Position numbers and translations under genes: made by a program
Origin: Dipylidium caninum
Taxonomy: Eukaryota; Platyhelminthes; Cestoda; Cyclophyllidea; Dipylidiidae
Direction: 5' to 3'
NCBI GenBank assembly: GCA_017562135.1
Contig: QEYB01001522.1
Location: forward strand, 434,001 to 498,000
Length of the DNA stretch: 64,000 nucleotides
Part shown: piece by piece, positions 21,950-33,095 of the stretch
Layout of the letters: every line of letters begins with the position of its first letter
Position numbering within the stretch: the stretch's first letter is position 1
The notes under the pieces: generated by a model
What the model was told of the DNA's origin: nothing
What the model saw: the letters and a program-made list of their open reading frames with translations, nothing else
Database searches by the model: none

Positions 21950-24602
21950 ATGCGGCGTCGAAACCACATCTTTTGGCTTTCCCTCGCGATCTATGTTTCA
22001 TTTGCACTCGTCGAGGTGTTTTGCGGTGAGTCAACAGCCGCAGAAGGCATGGAATATGTCAAGCCTACCACTGTTACCGACTCTGAGTATGTCAATCATA
22101 TTAAGTTTCCATTTACCAGCCTAACGAATGAAGCGTTGAGAAAACTCACGGAGAACTCAGATGAACATTTGTTTTCCGCTGAAGTTCCTAAAATGATGAA
22201 GCTTATTATTAACTCAGTATATTCTAATAAAGAGGTAAGTTTTTCTTTCTCACTATCCTTTCCCAGATATTCTTGCGTGAACTGATCTCTAATGCTGCCG
22301 ACGCAGTTGAAAATATCCGTTTCCAATCAATAACGAATGCGGAAGCACTCTCCTCTCTCGCCGACCTTTTAATAATGATTAGAACTAATCCACACGAAAA
22401 GACTATTTCAATAAGGGATACAGGAATTGGCATGACTAAAGACGAGTTGATAAAGAATCTGGGCACGATTGCCAAGTCAGGAACCTCTGAATTGATTTCC
22501 AAATTGTCTGAAATGAATAGTTCGGCACCTAGCGATCTGATTGGACAATTTGGTGTCGGATTTTATTCTGCCTTCCTAGGTTAGTTTTGCATCCCGGATT
22601 ACTAAATGATCTTAGTTGCTGATCGCGTAACAGTTGTTTCTAAGCACAATGACGATGATCAGTATGTCTGGGAGTCAGATTCTGTCTCTTTCAAGATTGC
22701 TAAAGACCCTCGAGGCAATACGCTTGGACGTGGTACTGAGGTGATTTTACACATGAAAGATGAGGCGAAGGAATACCTTCAAAATGATGTTCTACAAAAG
22801 ATCCTTAAGAAATACAGTCAGTTTGTTATGTGTCCAATTAAATTGTGGCAAAGCCGAACCGAAAAAGTAGAGGAAGATGTTGAAGAAGAAAAAGATAGAT
22901 CGACGGAGGATGTTTCGGTAAACTCTATATGAGGCTAAATATCTGTAGGTTGAGGAAGAAACGCCTAAGCCGGAGAAGAAGACAGTTGAAAAGACGGTAT
23001 GGGATTGGGTTCAGTTAAATGACTTAAAGCCCATCTGGACCAAAAAACCTTCAGAAGTAGCAGAGGAGGATTACAAGGAATTGTTTAAATTATTGTCCCA
23101 CTCGAATGAGAGTCCACTTGCACATATTCACTTTTCCGCCGAGGGAGAAGTGTCTTTCAATGCAGTATTGTTCATTAGTCCAATACCTCGCCCTGACCTT
23201 TTTCAGTCGGACAAGCTAATTACGGATAACATCAAGGTAAGTGTACTCGCTTTATCAAACCCTTTTAGTTATACGTTAGAAGAGTTTTTATCACCGAGAA
23301 TGTAGATGAGATGCTCCCTCGATATTTGGGGTTTGTCTATGGCATTGTTGATAGTGACAATTTACCACTAAATGTTTCTCGTGAAATGCTCCAGCAGCAT
23401 AGGCTTCTCAAGCTGATCAAAAAAAAGCTTGTTCGGAAAGTTATTGAAATGCTCCAGAAAATGTCCGAGGAGGACTATGAAAGGTTCTGGAAAGCATATT
23501 CTGTTGCCATTAAATTGGGAGTTTTGCAAGATGCACCCAATAAAGCTCGACTGACTGAACTTATGCGATTCTATACCTCAAAGTCAGAAACCACTTTAAC
23601 TTCTTTCAAACAATACATTTCTCGAATGAAGGAAGGTCAAGAGCACATATATTACGTCGCTGGACAAAATATTGACGAAGTGAAGACATCTCTTTTTGTG
23701 GAACGCGTCAGGAGTTTGGGATTCGAAGTTGTATATTTTACCGAACCAATGGACGAATATGTAATGCAGTCACTCCACGAAGTGCTTGGTAAAAAGACTC
23801 AAAATTTGGCGAAGGGGGGCCTTGATTTGAAATTGGACAAGGAATCAAAAGAGAAGTTTGAAGAGCAAGAAAAATTTTTCAAACCATTAACTGATTGGTT
23901 GAAGGATAAGGGCTTAGCTGGCAAAATCAAGGATGCTAAATTGTCCCAGAGACTTGAAAGTAGCCCGTGTGCTCTGGTGGCTGATGAATATATGGTGACC
24001 GGTAATTTCCAAAAGGTGATACTAGCTCAAGCTTACGCCACTTCTGACTCCGCCACCAATTCTTATTATCTCAGCCAAAAGCACACGCTGGAGATTAATC
24101 CACGCCATCCTCTCATAAAAAAACTGAACGAACTCGTTCAGACTGACCCAGATGACGAAGCTGCTAAGGAAACCACTCTTCTTCTTTTCGACACAGCTGT
24201 TCTTCGATCTGGATTCATTATGCAGGACCTCAATGGTTTTGCTGAACGCATTGAGCGTGAGTTGCGGAAGAATCTGTATGTGGACCTGGATGAAACCGTC
24301 GAACCCGATGACAGTGTTCTCCAGGTTACGGATGGGGATAAAGCGGAAGCGATGACTAAGGTGACATTCTGTTATGAATAGCCTTAGGCTAAACTTCTTT
24401 GTGTAATTTTTAATGTAGAATTATTTTTAGATGGGTTTTCATTTTCGCGTTACTGAATTTAGTTTTCCCTATTAATTTATTTATAAAGCATTACACTATT
24501 TAAAGATTCATCTGTAAATGCTATTATAGCTATTTATTATTAATGGTAAATCCAATAACCTTTTTTCAGACCGATTCAACAGACGCTAAAGAGGAGTTGT
24601 GA
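21950..24602 (+). CDS. HSP90B1: Endoplasmin (GRP94, ER HSP90)
   Basis: ER-lumenal HSP90 chaperone that folds secreted and membrane clients with ATP. Exons: 21950-22234, 22267-22579, 22616-22917, 22949-23236, 23269-24360 and 24570-24602; 770 residues, all phases match. Residues 1-27 are a signal peptide. The N-domain ATP site shows FLRELISNAADA (catalytic Glu about 100), DTGIGM (about 146-151), LGTIAKSGTSE and GQFGVGFYSAF. A short acidic linker follows, then KTVEKTVWDW, the GRP94-typical KLYVRRVFI equivalent spread over the exon 4/5 junction, and PLNVSREMLQQH in the middle domain. The last exon encodes ten residues ending in KEEL, a KDEL-type retrieval signal. Four of five introns are 31-36 bp; the last is 209 bp. 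The long acidic tail of vertebrate GRP94 is nearly absent. Confidence 0.97.
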
Positions 24603-27600
24603 AGCGGCTCGGCATTAACCGGCATTTTGTTTCATGTTGTAATTTGTAAATTTCCGCCGTTTTTTTGCACCATATAATAGACCATTTTTTAAGTGCAAGT
24701 GTCTTCACATCTACCGAGATATTTAGAAAGCGAATTTAATCTGATGTTATCTATCAGACTGCTATGCCTACCGAAGCATAGGTCGTTCTAGTGCAACGGT
24801 GGGAGGGGGTAGTTGATGCAATCTCCATAATCACGTAATAGTATTGTGCCCGGGGAGCGTGTCCGTTCTCACGTCTCTGAGGTGCGAACCACATTCAGGG
24901 GCTGTTAGTACAATCCATTATAGTTGCTTGTGGATGCCCTATTAATTTTGAGAGCGAGTCTCAGGTCTAGTGAGTTTCTGGCTTGTTAACTCGTCCGGAT
25001 GTGGGGTTTCGGATTCATGCAGCCTATGAAGGTGACCGTCGTGATCTTCTTCGGCCAGTCCAGCAGGAGCACTGCAGTACTGCGAGAAATTTCTTCCCTG
25101 AGCTGATAGACATTGTGTTCAGACTAGGAATGTTGCGGAACTTTGTTTCCTCTCTGCGCATCGTCTTATTCATAGCATACTCGCCGCCTTTGGTGAGGTC
25201 GGAACATCGACGGTTTTCGCGCTAATTCGCGAAACTCGCGTTCATACTTAAAATTGAATGGGGCAGCCATTTGAAATCTGAGATGTTTAACCTACCACAG
25301 GCCGCCTGTTACCCCTTCGTACGCATTACGGGAATCATTTTAGGGAGGAGCTCACCCGCCCGGTAGTAACGGACTTTTTGTTTCAATGGCTTAATGCCTC
25401 TTCGGAAGAAGGACAACCCAAAGGACAGCTTCGATCCCTACAGGGACACTGGAAACATGTCCCTCCCGAGTGCACCAAATTTAAATTAGTGCATTACAGC
25501 ACACTGCTTTACGCCCCGCCCACCCCTTGAGTATCAGTTTAGGGGGAAATCGGTAAACACGGCCCGGCAAAGGAGTTTATTTGGAGCTGGTTCGAGTATC
25601 CCTGTTAGAGAGAGCCAATTCACGCTTTAGTTGGCCTAATAAAGAGACGCACAGTTGATCACTGACTGTAGCATCTCACGCTGTAAATGCTTATGAGGTG
25701 GGCAGAAGTGACAAGATCACCCCCACGACGTTCATGGACAACACATCTGTCTACGGGATTTTCCTCTCATACCCAGCTTGGGCATTGAAGCAGAAGAGTT
25801 TGTCATGTGGAAAAATTCGTGTGATTGTGGCCTAAGTCAAAAGTGTATATTTCTAAACGGACGGCATTAAATTTTCTGCGCAGTACTTTTCAACGAGTTA
25901 AAAGTTATGAGAGCTTACAGACTGTGTGCCATCTTCATAATTCTTGACTGTTCGGCTACGTTTGACAAGCTAAAATTGGGCGACTTTGCCACGGGAGTTA
26001 ATACAGCACCCACAATATTCATTTTGGCCATAAGTTTATAGTGCATTTTCTTTCTCATTAACGCATTGTCATGACGCCGAGTGTGTGCTTGTTTTATTAA
26101 GCTTAATAAAATTCTCGTCTTCTCGTAGGTATAAACCCGCACCTCCACTGGTTACACAACAGTTTAAACGGTTTGGAATCGCTATATCATTGATCAAAAG
26201 TTGGTTCTCCTACGCACGAGGACTTATCCATCTTTCCCCGTCTCGTCTGTAACTGGCAAAAGCACTGAAAATCAGTGGGTTTTGATAAGCTTAATTTTCG
26301 TGATATCCGCTTAAAAGCCGTTTACGCTCGTAACACAGTGCTACTTAATTGGAAATAGTAACGTTTTATTTCCCAATACGTCACGAAATTTTTCACTAAT
26401 GGACTACGCACAAGTCAAAACATTGGTACCTCTCCATCGCTCAGTGGAATTTCACAACCTTAGTATCAGACTTATTTACTGCGGAAGAGTCTCTACTATT
26501 GCAACTAGTTTTTACTCTACGCACTCAATTTTTCTCTAATCTTATTGACGCCAGTGAAATATTGTTTTTAACAGGGTGCATAGGCACCCACTTTGGGACC
26601 TTTTCACTAAAGACATTACAGATCTACTTATTAACAGGTGTCGGACCCGCCTATTCGAACACGTTTGGTATGGAATGATATGTAGGGAAAACTCTTTAAA
26701 AATGAACTTCGTCAGCTTCAAAAGGTCTTCGGAATTATGCAGAGCCATTTAATTTTACATCTTAAATAAAAATTGCTAGCTAAATTTACTTTTAAATATG
26801 TAGTGGCCTAATGCCAGTAGAATTACCTAGATCAGCTTAAGTGGTTCTCTCTTACAGCCTATTCAACAATGGTGTGGCCTAATAATTGTAAATATAATCG
26901 ACTAGGTGATGGCCAAGTACCATTTGCCGTTATGAAAGCAGAAAAAATACTTTTTAATGGGGCAATTTGGTTCTCATAGCAAAACTGAAACAGGTAAAAT
27001 TCTGGTCTAATTAGGAAAGGATTGACATTTGAAGCCCACAATGCATAATGAATCCATGTCTCCAAGAGCGTTTTCCTGCAAGTGAATCCTTTTAAAGATA
27101 TTGTTTAAAATTCCTAACGTTGTGTGAAGATGGGGTTTTGCGATTTATTGCACGAAGCTGTGAACACTCCGAACGCGGTGGATCGGAGAAACCAGTCAGA
27201 GAATTACTCAAGTCTGTGCCTTGGAGACCCTTTGTGAAAAGTCTTCGGCGTAGTACTCTCCTCAGTAGCGAGATCGCGGTTCCTTAATCGTCGCATTCTT
27301 CTACCCTCAAGTTCCGTACACACTTCTCCTTACAGTCCAAATTCATTTGTCGAGAAGCGTGAAACCGATGGGAATAAGTGGCTAAAAATTCCGTTATCTG
27401 CACAAAGAATTGCTGCAACGAGCGGGTTCTCGTTCACGAAGGTGATTGTTGTACACGCGTGCGTTCTGGTGCCCGTGTACGAGCCCACTTCACTGCCACT
27501 TTTTAACCAACCCTTCTACCATTTTTCATATTGCTTTCCTCTGCAAATCGAAATGGCAGTTGCGATAAGGCAAAAGCGGCACCATAAATGAACTAATTGT

Positions 27601-30600
27601 TGATGGCTGACAAGACTGGGAAGAATTATTGTTGAGGGCCAATAATTTCGAAAAGTGCTCGGCCAAACACCACTTTCCATCTATGAGCTTTAACACTGCT
27701 CTTTGGTTTTCTGTCTCCCTAAAGTGATGATTTCAACAGCCTTTCCGGACGGGTAATCGTATTGCGTATTCACTGTCAGCAATCACATCGCCTCCTGGCC
27801 GAGCTCTCAGGTGAACCGAGCTGAGACGGCCGCTTTTAAAGCCCCGCAGGCACATTGCGTCTTCTTTCGCAATATCTCACAACGGGAGGGAGCGAACGGC
27901 GCATAGACCATCGTACCTTTAGTAACTAGGTGGTACGGGGCCCAAAAGATCGTCCGCAGTGAATATCGTCTCGCTAGTGCAATCAGTTTCATGAAAGTAT
28001 CACCTCGCGCTACTAAATTGCTCGGAATCAAACTCTGCTTGAACCTCTTTTAACTTATTGCACCCAGACGTCTACTAAACTTAAGCGACAGTGCGTAAAA
28101 CTGCCTCCTGTAGCATAAACTCCTCCTTGCTGAGGAGCTAAGTTTATTTTGGGATTCATTCTGCGATTACTTCATGGTCAACCCTCGCGATATTCCTGGG
28201 GGGGGGGTGTGAGCTGGAAGACACGGAGGAGAACGACAATCGCGTGCATCGACTGGAGGTGCGGAGCGTTACAGTGGCCTCTTACCAGGCATTCTCCGCG
28301 GGACAAAAAACTGAATCGCCACTTTGGGACTGGCTCAATTACGTTTAACTTGAAAAAGCGTCTGCGGTGCCCGTTGCGAGTTGAGGACAAGGTGTTTTCG
28401 TTCCAGCAAATAAACATCATTACCGCAGGAAGGTTAATTGCGTGCCAAACGCTTAAATTGCGCTACAAAGCAATGAGTTTCCCATGCCCACACTTGAGAA
28501 CATTTGATGTGTCCCTAATAAACGTTGAAGCGATCCACCACATGGCCACGAAAAAACGCCATCCGTATTTTGCATTATGAAGTTCGACGCCTGGTAGGGC
28601 GGCGGAGGCACGACGAGGTCTCTTCCCCGCGCAAAGATGCCCATTGAACGCATTGCCCAGGGCCGATGCAGGTGGTGGCGCATCGCAACGCGGAGCCGCC
28701 GCTTTTCCAGTCTGTCAGGGGTGCCGCCTCGTTTCCGCTGCAGCAGCTACCAAAAGGGTCCTGTGCTGGCCCTTGAGATGCACCGGCTCAAAGAGGCGGT
28801 CCCTTGATGCAGTTTGGCCTCACACTCACATCTTCCTAACGGCTTTGTTCTTTCAGGGTGGTGACAATCGGATGGGCGCCCAGTATGTTGTCCCCGCCCT
28901 TTTAAAGGTGCTAACACACACATTCCAAGAAAGCGGCTTGTAAATCCGCAATGGCTGCCTCCAAAAAAGGCAGCTTAAACTTCGGACAACTGCCTCCTGA
29001 GCACCACCGAGTCGCGCGTGTGAGACGGCACCCGCTGAGCTCCCGTGAGCCGAGGTGTGCCGTGGCATCAAGGTGAGAGTGTACTGATTTTGTATCTGAC
29101 ACCTGCTTTGGTGCTCCGCCACTGCTCATCTTAACGCCAGAAATTTCGTTCAGTGCACTCTCAAGGCTGGGAGATGTAAGCTCTCGAGGAGCCGGATTTT
29201 CAAAGCTCTTTTCCCTTACCTCGCGTCGGACTGCGGTGCTCTGACCAAAAGTCGCGACTTTCGGGCGCCGCTCGGGCTATTGACGAAACGTCGCCGAGCC
29301 ATTGTTAGTTTGTTGCAAACCATACGTACAAAAATTTGCACCGACTACGGTCGCTACTTTTGTGTCCAGCGATTCGCATACCCCAGCAGCGCTAGTCTTC
29401 TTTCGCCGCGTTAGGGACGCAGTTTTTCGAAATGAAGCGTGTTTAGACTTGCAAGAAGAAAAAACCAGCCTCGTTTTTGATGCCCCTCAGAAAGTACCCA
29501 TGTTATTTGCGCGCCTCAGTAGTAATGCCAGGCCATCAGTTCCAATCGTCGTTTGTGTTAGTCGCCCAGGCAGCAGTTGTGGCCGCCCTGCGCAGTCGAC
29601 CTGGGATGCCCCGAGCCCCTCCAGCGGGTTCGATTTGGGCCGGACCTCATTGCGCCCTCATGACAGGCCTTCACCGACCCACTGTGGGCAAACGCCCGCC
29701 CAACGCGAGGCATGCGCCATCGCAGCAGAGTAGAGGCCATTAGCCGACTATTAATAAGTATTTTACGGTGCCACGAGTGGGGAAGAAACATTAATTTGCC
29801 ACCTACTATGGGATCCAATTCGTTTGTATCGCGTCAGTCAAGTTATAAAACACAAGATCAACGCCTAATTTCTGCGAAATTTGATGTTTCAGTCCGGCAG
29901 TTAAATGCGTTACCGAGATAAAAACCTCCCCAAGATAATTGGGGGCTCCAAGGTCTTCTGGGCAACGAAATTGGCCACAAAAGCTATCAAAGTGAGCGAT
30001 AAATGAGCGGCTTTTCCGAATCTGCTTCGAATTATGAAACCGGGGTATCAGATCACAATCGAGGCATAATCAATCCACCCTTTGTATCACTCGACTTGGC
30101 TTGCTAAATACTCCGAGCGTATCCCACAGACCGGCGCAGGCGTACGCCTCGAAGACATTTTCGAGGCGCGTTGATCAAAGCGGCAAGCACCAGTAGGCGG
30201 TCGAGCGGAAGGGCAAGGAAGCGAGCAATTGGTAATGGAGACGCTGTGCAGCCACTTGTTGCCCTAGGAATTCACTTGTCACCCACTCCCCTTAGACACA
30301 ACCGCAATGTTTCGTTGGGTCATGCACTCCCGATTTCCCAGTGAGGTTGGGGGTGGCTGACCCCGCGCAGAGGATCCCCTTTTCCCCTGAAATAACTAAA
30401 AAAAAATAGGGAGATTTCCACTGCACAGAGTAGACGTTTCATTTTGTGTGAATTACCACCAAGTGAACAGTTCACTCGTCTTGCTTTGCAGTAACAACTC
30501 CATCTTTTGATATGAGGGCAATTATGGTTCACGCAGCAGGCCTCCACAGCCTGGCTGCCGCGTGTGGCGGCGGGCCGTGTGGCCTCCCAGTGTCGCAATT

Positions 30601-31281
30601 CAACGCTCGGCTGTTGCGGGTGGTCCGCCGCCGATGGAGAGCGCTCATTCAGCGCTTACAACTTGATTCAACCCAGATGTGATGGCTGAACGGCGAGGAC
30701 ATATTAATCACCTCCGCACTCCTTTTTTGAGAGGCCGCAGCAGACATTCGGCTCGAGCAAGGTCGAGTGAAGACCGCATTCCACTGTCACTCCTTTTGCG
30801 CCTGGGCCTTTCCTGCCCTGAAGAAGGGTCTACCAGCATGGCGTTCGGCTGGCGAGCTCCTTTGTCCTTCGGCGGATATTTAATGCTGGTTGGGCAAATA
30901 AGACCCCCGGCTGTTCCATCGAGCTGGTAGATCTGCGCCTCCAGAAAATGCTTTGCTACCGGCAGCTAGGCGCATTTGCTGGTACCTCGAGTTGTTGTTC
31001 AGAACTGGCCGGACGTATGAGCGCACAAAGACGTCTCGAATTTTGCCTGGCTAGTTTAAATTCTCCTATGCCATATACTTCAACGTTTGATTAAGATTCC
31101 CTAGGCAGGCCGTAAAATGGTATTATTGCTCAGTTTACTAGACAGAGAGTGGTGATTTTTTGTTTTCTCAAGGTATTTCAGAACGCTTCGGGCAAATAAA
31201 TCATGGAATACACATTTAGTCCGGTAATTATGAGTGCCATATCAAAATGGTAGTTTTTAATGAAAATTTCACATTTACCTA
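24603..31281. other. 6.7-kb intergenic region, nothing recognised
   Basis: It begins AT-rich and becomes GC-richer after about 27 kb. Open frames of up to 143 codons occur in the GC-rich part (28149-28580 and 29302-29733, plus), but they carry no motif and overlap frames on the other strand. A possible terminal exon at 28857-28943 follows a good CTTTCAG acceptor, but nothing else supports it. A ten-base G run sits at 28198-28207. Confidence 0.45.
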
Positions 31282-31443
31282 ATGACTTTGCCACCTTCCA
31301 CCGCCGAGGGCATTTTGATTGGCCGAGACAACTGGGCCAGCACGGTTGGTCCACTTGGAAGGCGTCCGACTGCCCGGCGTGAATGCGGCAACACCGCGCG
31401 TCAGATTACGTGCCATGTTTGCATTACGACATGCTGGAAAATA

Positions 31444-33090
31444 ATGGAACGCCGCGTCTCCCATCTAACAGCCCTCGTCACCTCCGCCCTCCTCCTCCTC
31501 CTCTTCCTGCACCCTACAGACCCCGTCTCTTGCCAGCCGGACCGGAGCAACTGGAGCATTGAGCTCGACATTAATCGCTTGTTGTCTCACGACGATGCCA
31601 GCCTCTACCGTCGCGAGGAATTTCAGCAGGTCCTACTAAATGGCACTTCATTTGCGAATTCCACATCTGGCGAAAATGCCACCTCGTTTTGGCATCTCCC
31701 CGCCGATGCGCCGCTGGTGGAACATCCAACTGTAGATGTCTCGCAAAACCCCACTTTGAGTAAACATATTCGAGACCCCCAACGCAAGCCTGCAACGCCA
31801 CCGTCGTCCTCATCGGCGTTTTCGTTATCGTCACTGTCGTCCTGTAATCGTCTTCATGTTCTTCCACTTCACCCGATTTACGAATTCCTAGCTTACATGT
31901 GTGGAGGTCTGCTCTTTGGCTCCTTGTCCAGCGCTTGGCTGATTCTTCTTTGCAGCAGACATCTGGAAGGCCGGACGCAGCCCCAGAGAGGCTCCCTTAT
32001 CATCAAGTGCAGCCTTATTCTTGGACTCAACGTGCACGCTACAGTTTGTGCACTTGCGTTTCTGCTCTTACAGGCGGCGTCCAGAGGAACTTTCTACTTT
32101 GTTGCCCTGTCGCCCCGGCAAATGAGCAATTTCTGCAACTTTGCCATATCAGTCCTCGATATCTGCACCGCCGTCTTTTGGCTCTTCGTTGGATTCTCAA
32201 ATACTCTCCTCATTGTGCTCCTGGGTGCTTTGAAGCCCGAGGTGAACAGAACTGAGGCATGGAAGAGCATATGTAAAAGTCAACGAAATTCGGTCTTTTT
32301 CTCCCTTCTGGCTCATATTGTCCCGTGGATCTGTGGAATCGCGCTGAACACACTGCAGCTAATATTTTTGCAGGAGACGCCGGCCGAAGTAAAGCTGCAT
32401 CACGGCAGAGGTCAACTTTTGACTGCTTTAAATTCTGTACTACCCGTCCTTTTCGCGGTGATCACAATAGGAACCCGACTGTGGAAATTCCAAGGCCACA
32501 AACTGCACCTGCCGTCGATGTCACGAGTTGCGCCCAGTTATGCTTGTCAGCATGATTACTCGCCGGTGAGAAATAGCCTGGCAGTCAGCACGCCATCCAC
32601 TCCAGGCAACTCCTCCCCCCACGGGCCCGGTGCGACCTCGGTGGCCCTCTTTTCGTCGACCATTGTGACCGGGCTCCACCTGACCTGCTCCCTCCTCGCT
32701 GCCCTCGCCGTCTGCCTGTGGATCTTATCAGTCGCTCTGAGCGAAACGCACGTCCTCTCCCGAGTTCATGCAATTTTCATGTACCTCTCGGTGTGCCTCT
32801 TCTACGCCGTTTGTGTGGCCGGCTACAGCAGGCGACTAACTCTGGCCCCGACAATCACCACACGAAACAGCTACATTCCAGGTGAAATGGTGCGGGTGAG
32901 CGAAGGACGCATCTGCGGAAGTCAGGCAGAGGAAAAACTCTCGCCCCGAGAACTTCTAGAAATTCCAAAATTTACACGGACCCAATTTTTTGATACACTT
33001 TTCGAGTCAGTCGAACGCGAGGAAGCTGACCAATGTGTCGCCAGCCAGCCTGTACAGATCATTACAGTCTATGAGCCCATCGTGAGTTGA
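31444..33090 (+). CDS. Orphan seven-helix membrane protein with signal peptide
   Basis: An uninterrupted 548-residue frame from ATG 31444; the frame is open to an earlier ATG at 31282, but only the 31444 start places a signal peptide (SALLLLLFLHPTDPVSC) at the N-terminus. A glycosylatable ectodomain follows, with N-W-S, N-G-T, N-S-T and N-A-T at residues 36, 66, 72 and 78. Seven hydrophobic segments follow at about 146-170, 187-211, 233-261, 283-309, 324-346, 403-431 and 440-461, with a Ser/Pro loop before the sixth and a cytoplasmic tail of about 87 residues. The topology is receptor-like, but I see no rhodopsin, secretin or frizzled motif. Its layout loosely resembles proline-rich transmembrane proteins PRRT3/4; that is a guess. 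It is the only long intronless gene here and is GC-rich. Confidence 0.75.
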   Translation: MERRVSHLTALVTSALLLLLFLHPTDPVSCQPDRSNWSIELDINRLLSHDDASLYRREEFQQVLLNGTSFANSTSGENATSFWHLPADAPLVEHPTVDVSQNPTLSKHIRDPQRKPATPPSSSSAFSLSSLSSCNRLHVLPLHPIYEFLAYMCGGLLFGSLSSAWLILLCSRHLEGRTQPQRGSLIIKCSLILGLNVHATVCALAFLLLQAASRGTFYFVALSPRQMSNFCNFAISVLDICTAVFWLFVGFSNTLLIVLLGALKPEVNRTEAWKSICKSQRNSVFFSLLAHIVPWICGIALNTLQLIFLQETPAEVKLHHGRGQLLTALNSVLPVLFAVITIGTRLWKFQGHKLHLPSMSRVAPSYACQHDYSPVRNSLAVSTPSTPGNSSPHGPGATSVALFSSTIVTGLHLTCSLLAALAVCLWILSVALSETHVLSRVHAIFMYLSVCLFYAVCVAGYSRRLTLAPTITTRNSYIPGEMVRVSEGRICGSQAEEKLSPRELLEIPKFTRTQFFDTLFESVEREEADQCVASQPVQIITVYEPIVS

Positions 33091-33095
33091 ATAAA
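33082..33095 (+). terminator. AATAAA overlapping the stop codon, beside a GTGAGT donor motif
   Basis: AATAAA at 33090-33095 shares its first A with the TGA stop of the seven-helix gene. Immediately before, GTGAGT at 33082-33087 is a perfect splice donor. Either the transcript ends just after the stop, or this is an exon end and the protein continues downstream. The sequence alone does not decide. Confidence 0.4.

Noticed and set aside
22020..22030. GTGAGT inside GRP94 exon 1 as an alternative donor
   Set aside because: Splicing here would remove the start of the N-domain; the frame continues cleanly to the true donor at 22235.
28149..28580. 143-codon plus frame in GC-rich DNA
   Set aside because: No motif, no splice support, and a comparable frame exists on the opposite strand; expected by chance at this base composition.
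29302..29733. 143-codon plus frame (and overlapping 88-codon frame)
   Set aside because: It lacks an ATG near the start and any recognisable domain; two overlapping frames of similar length point to composition, not coding.
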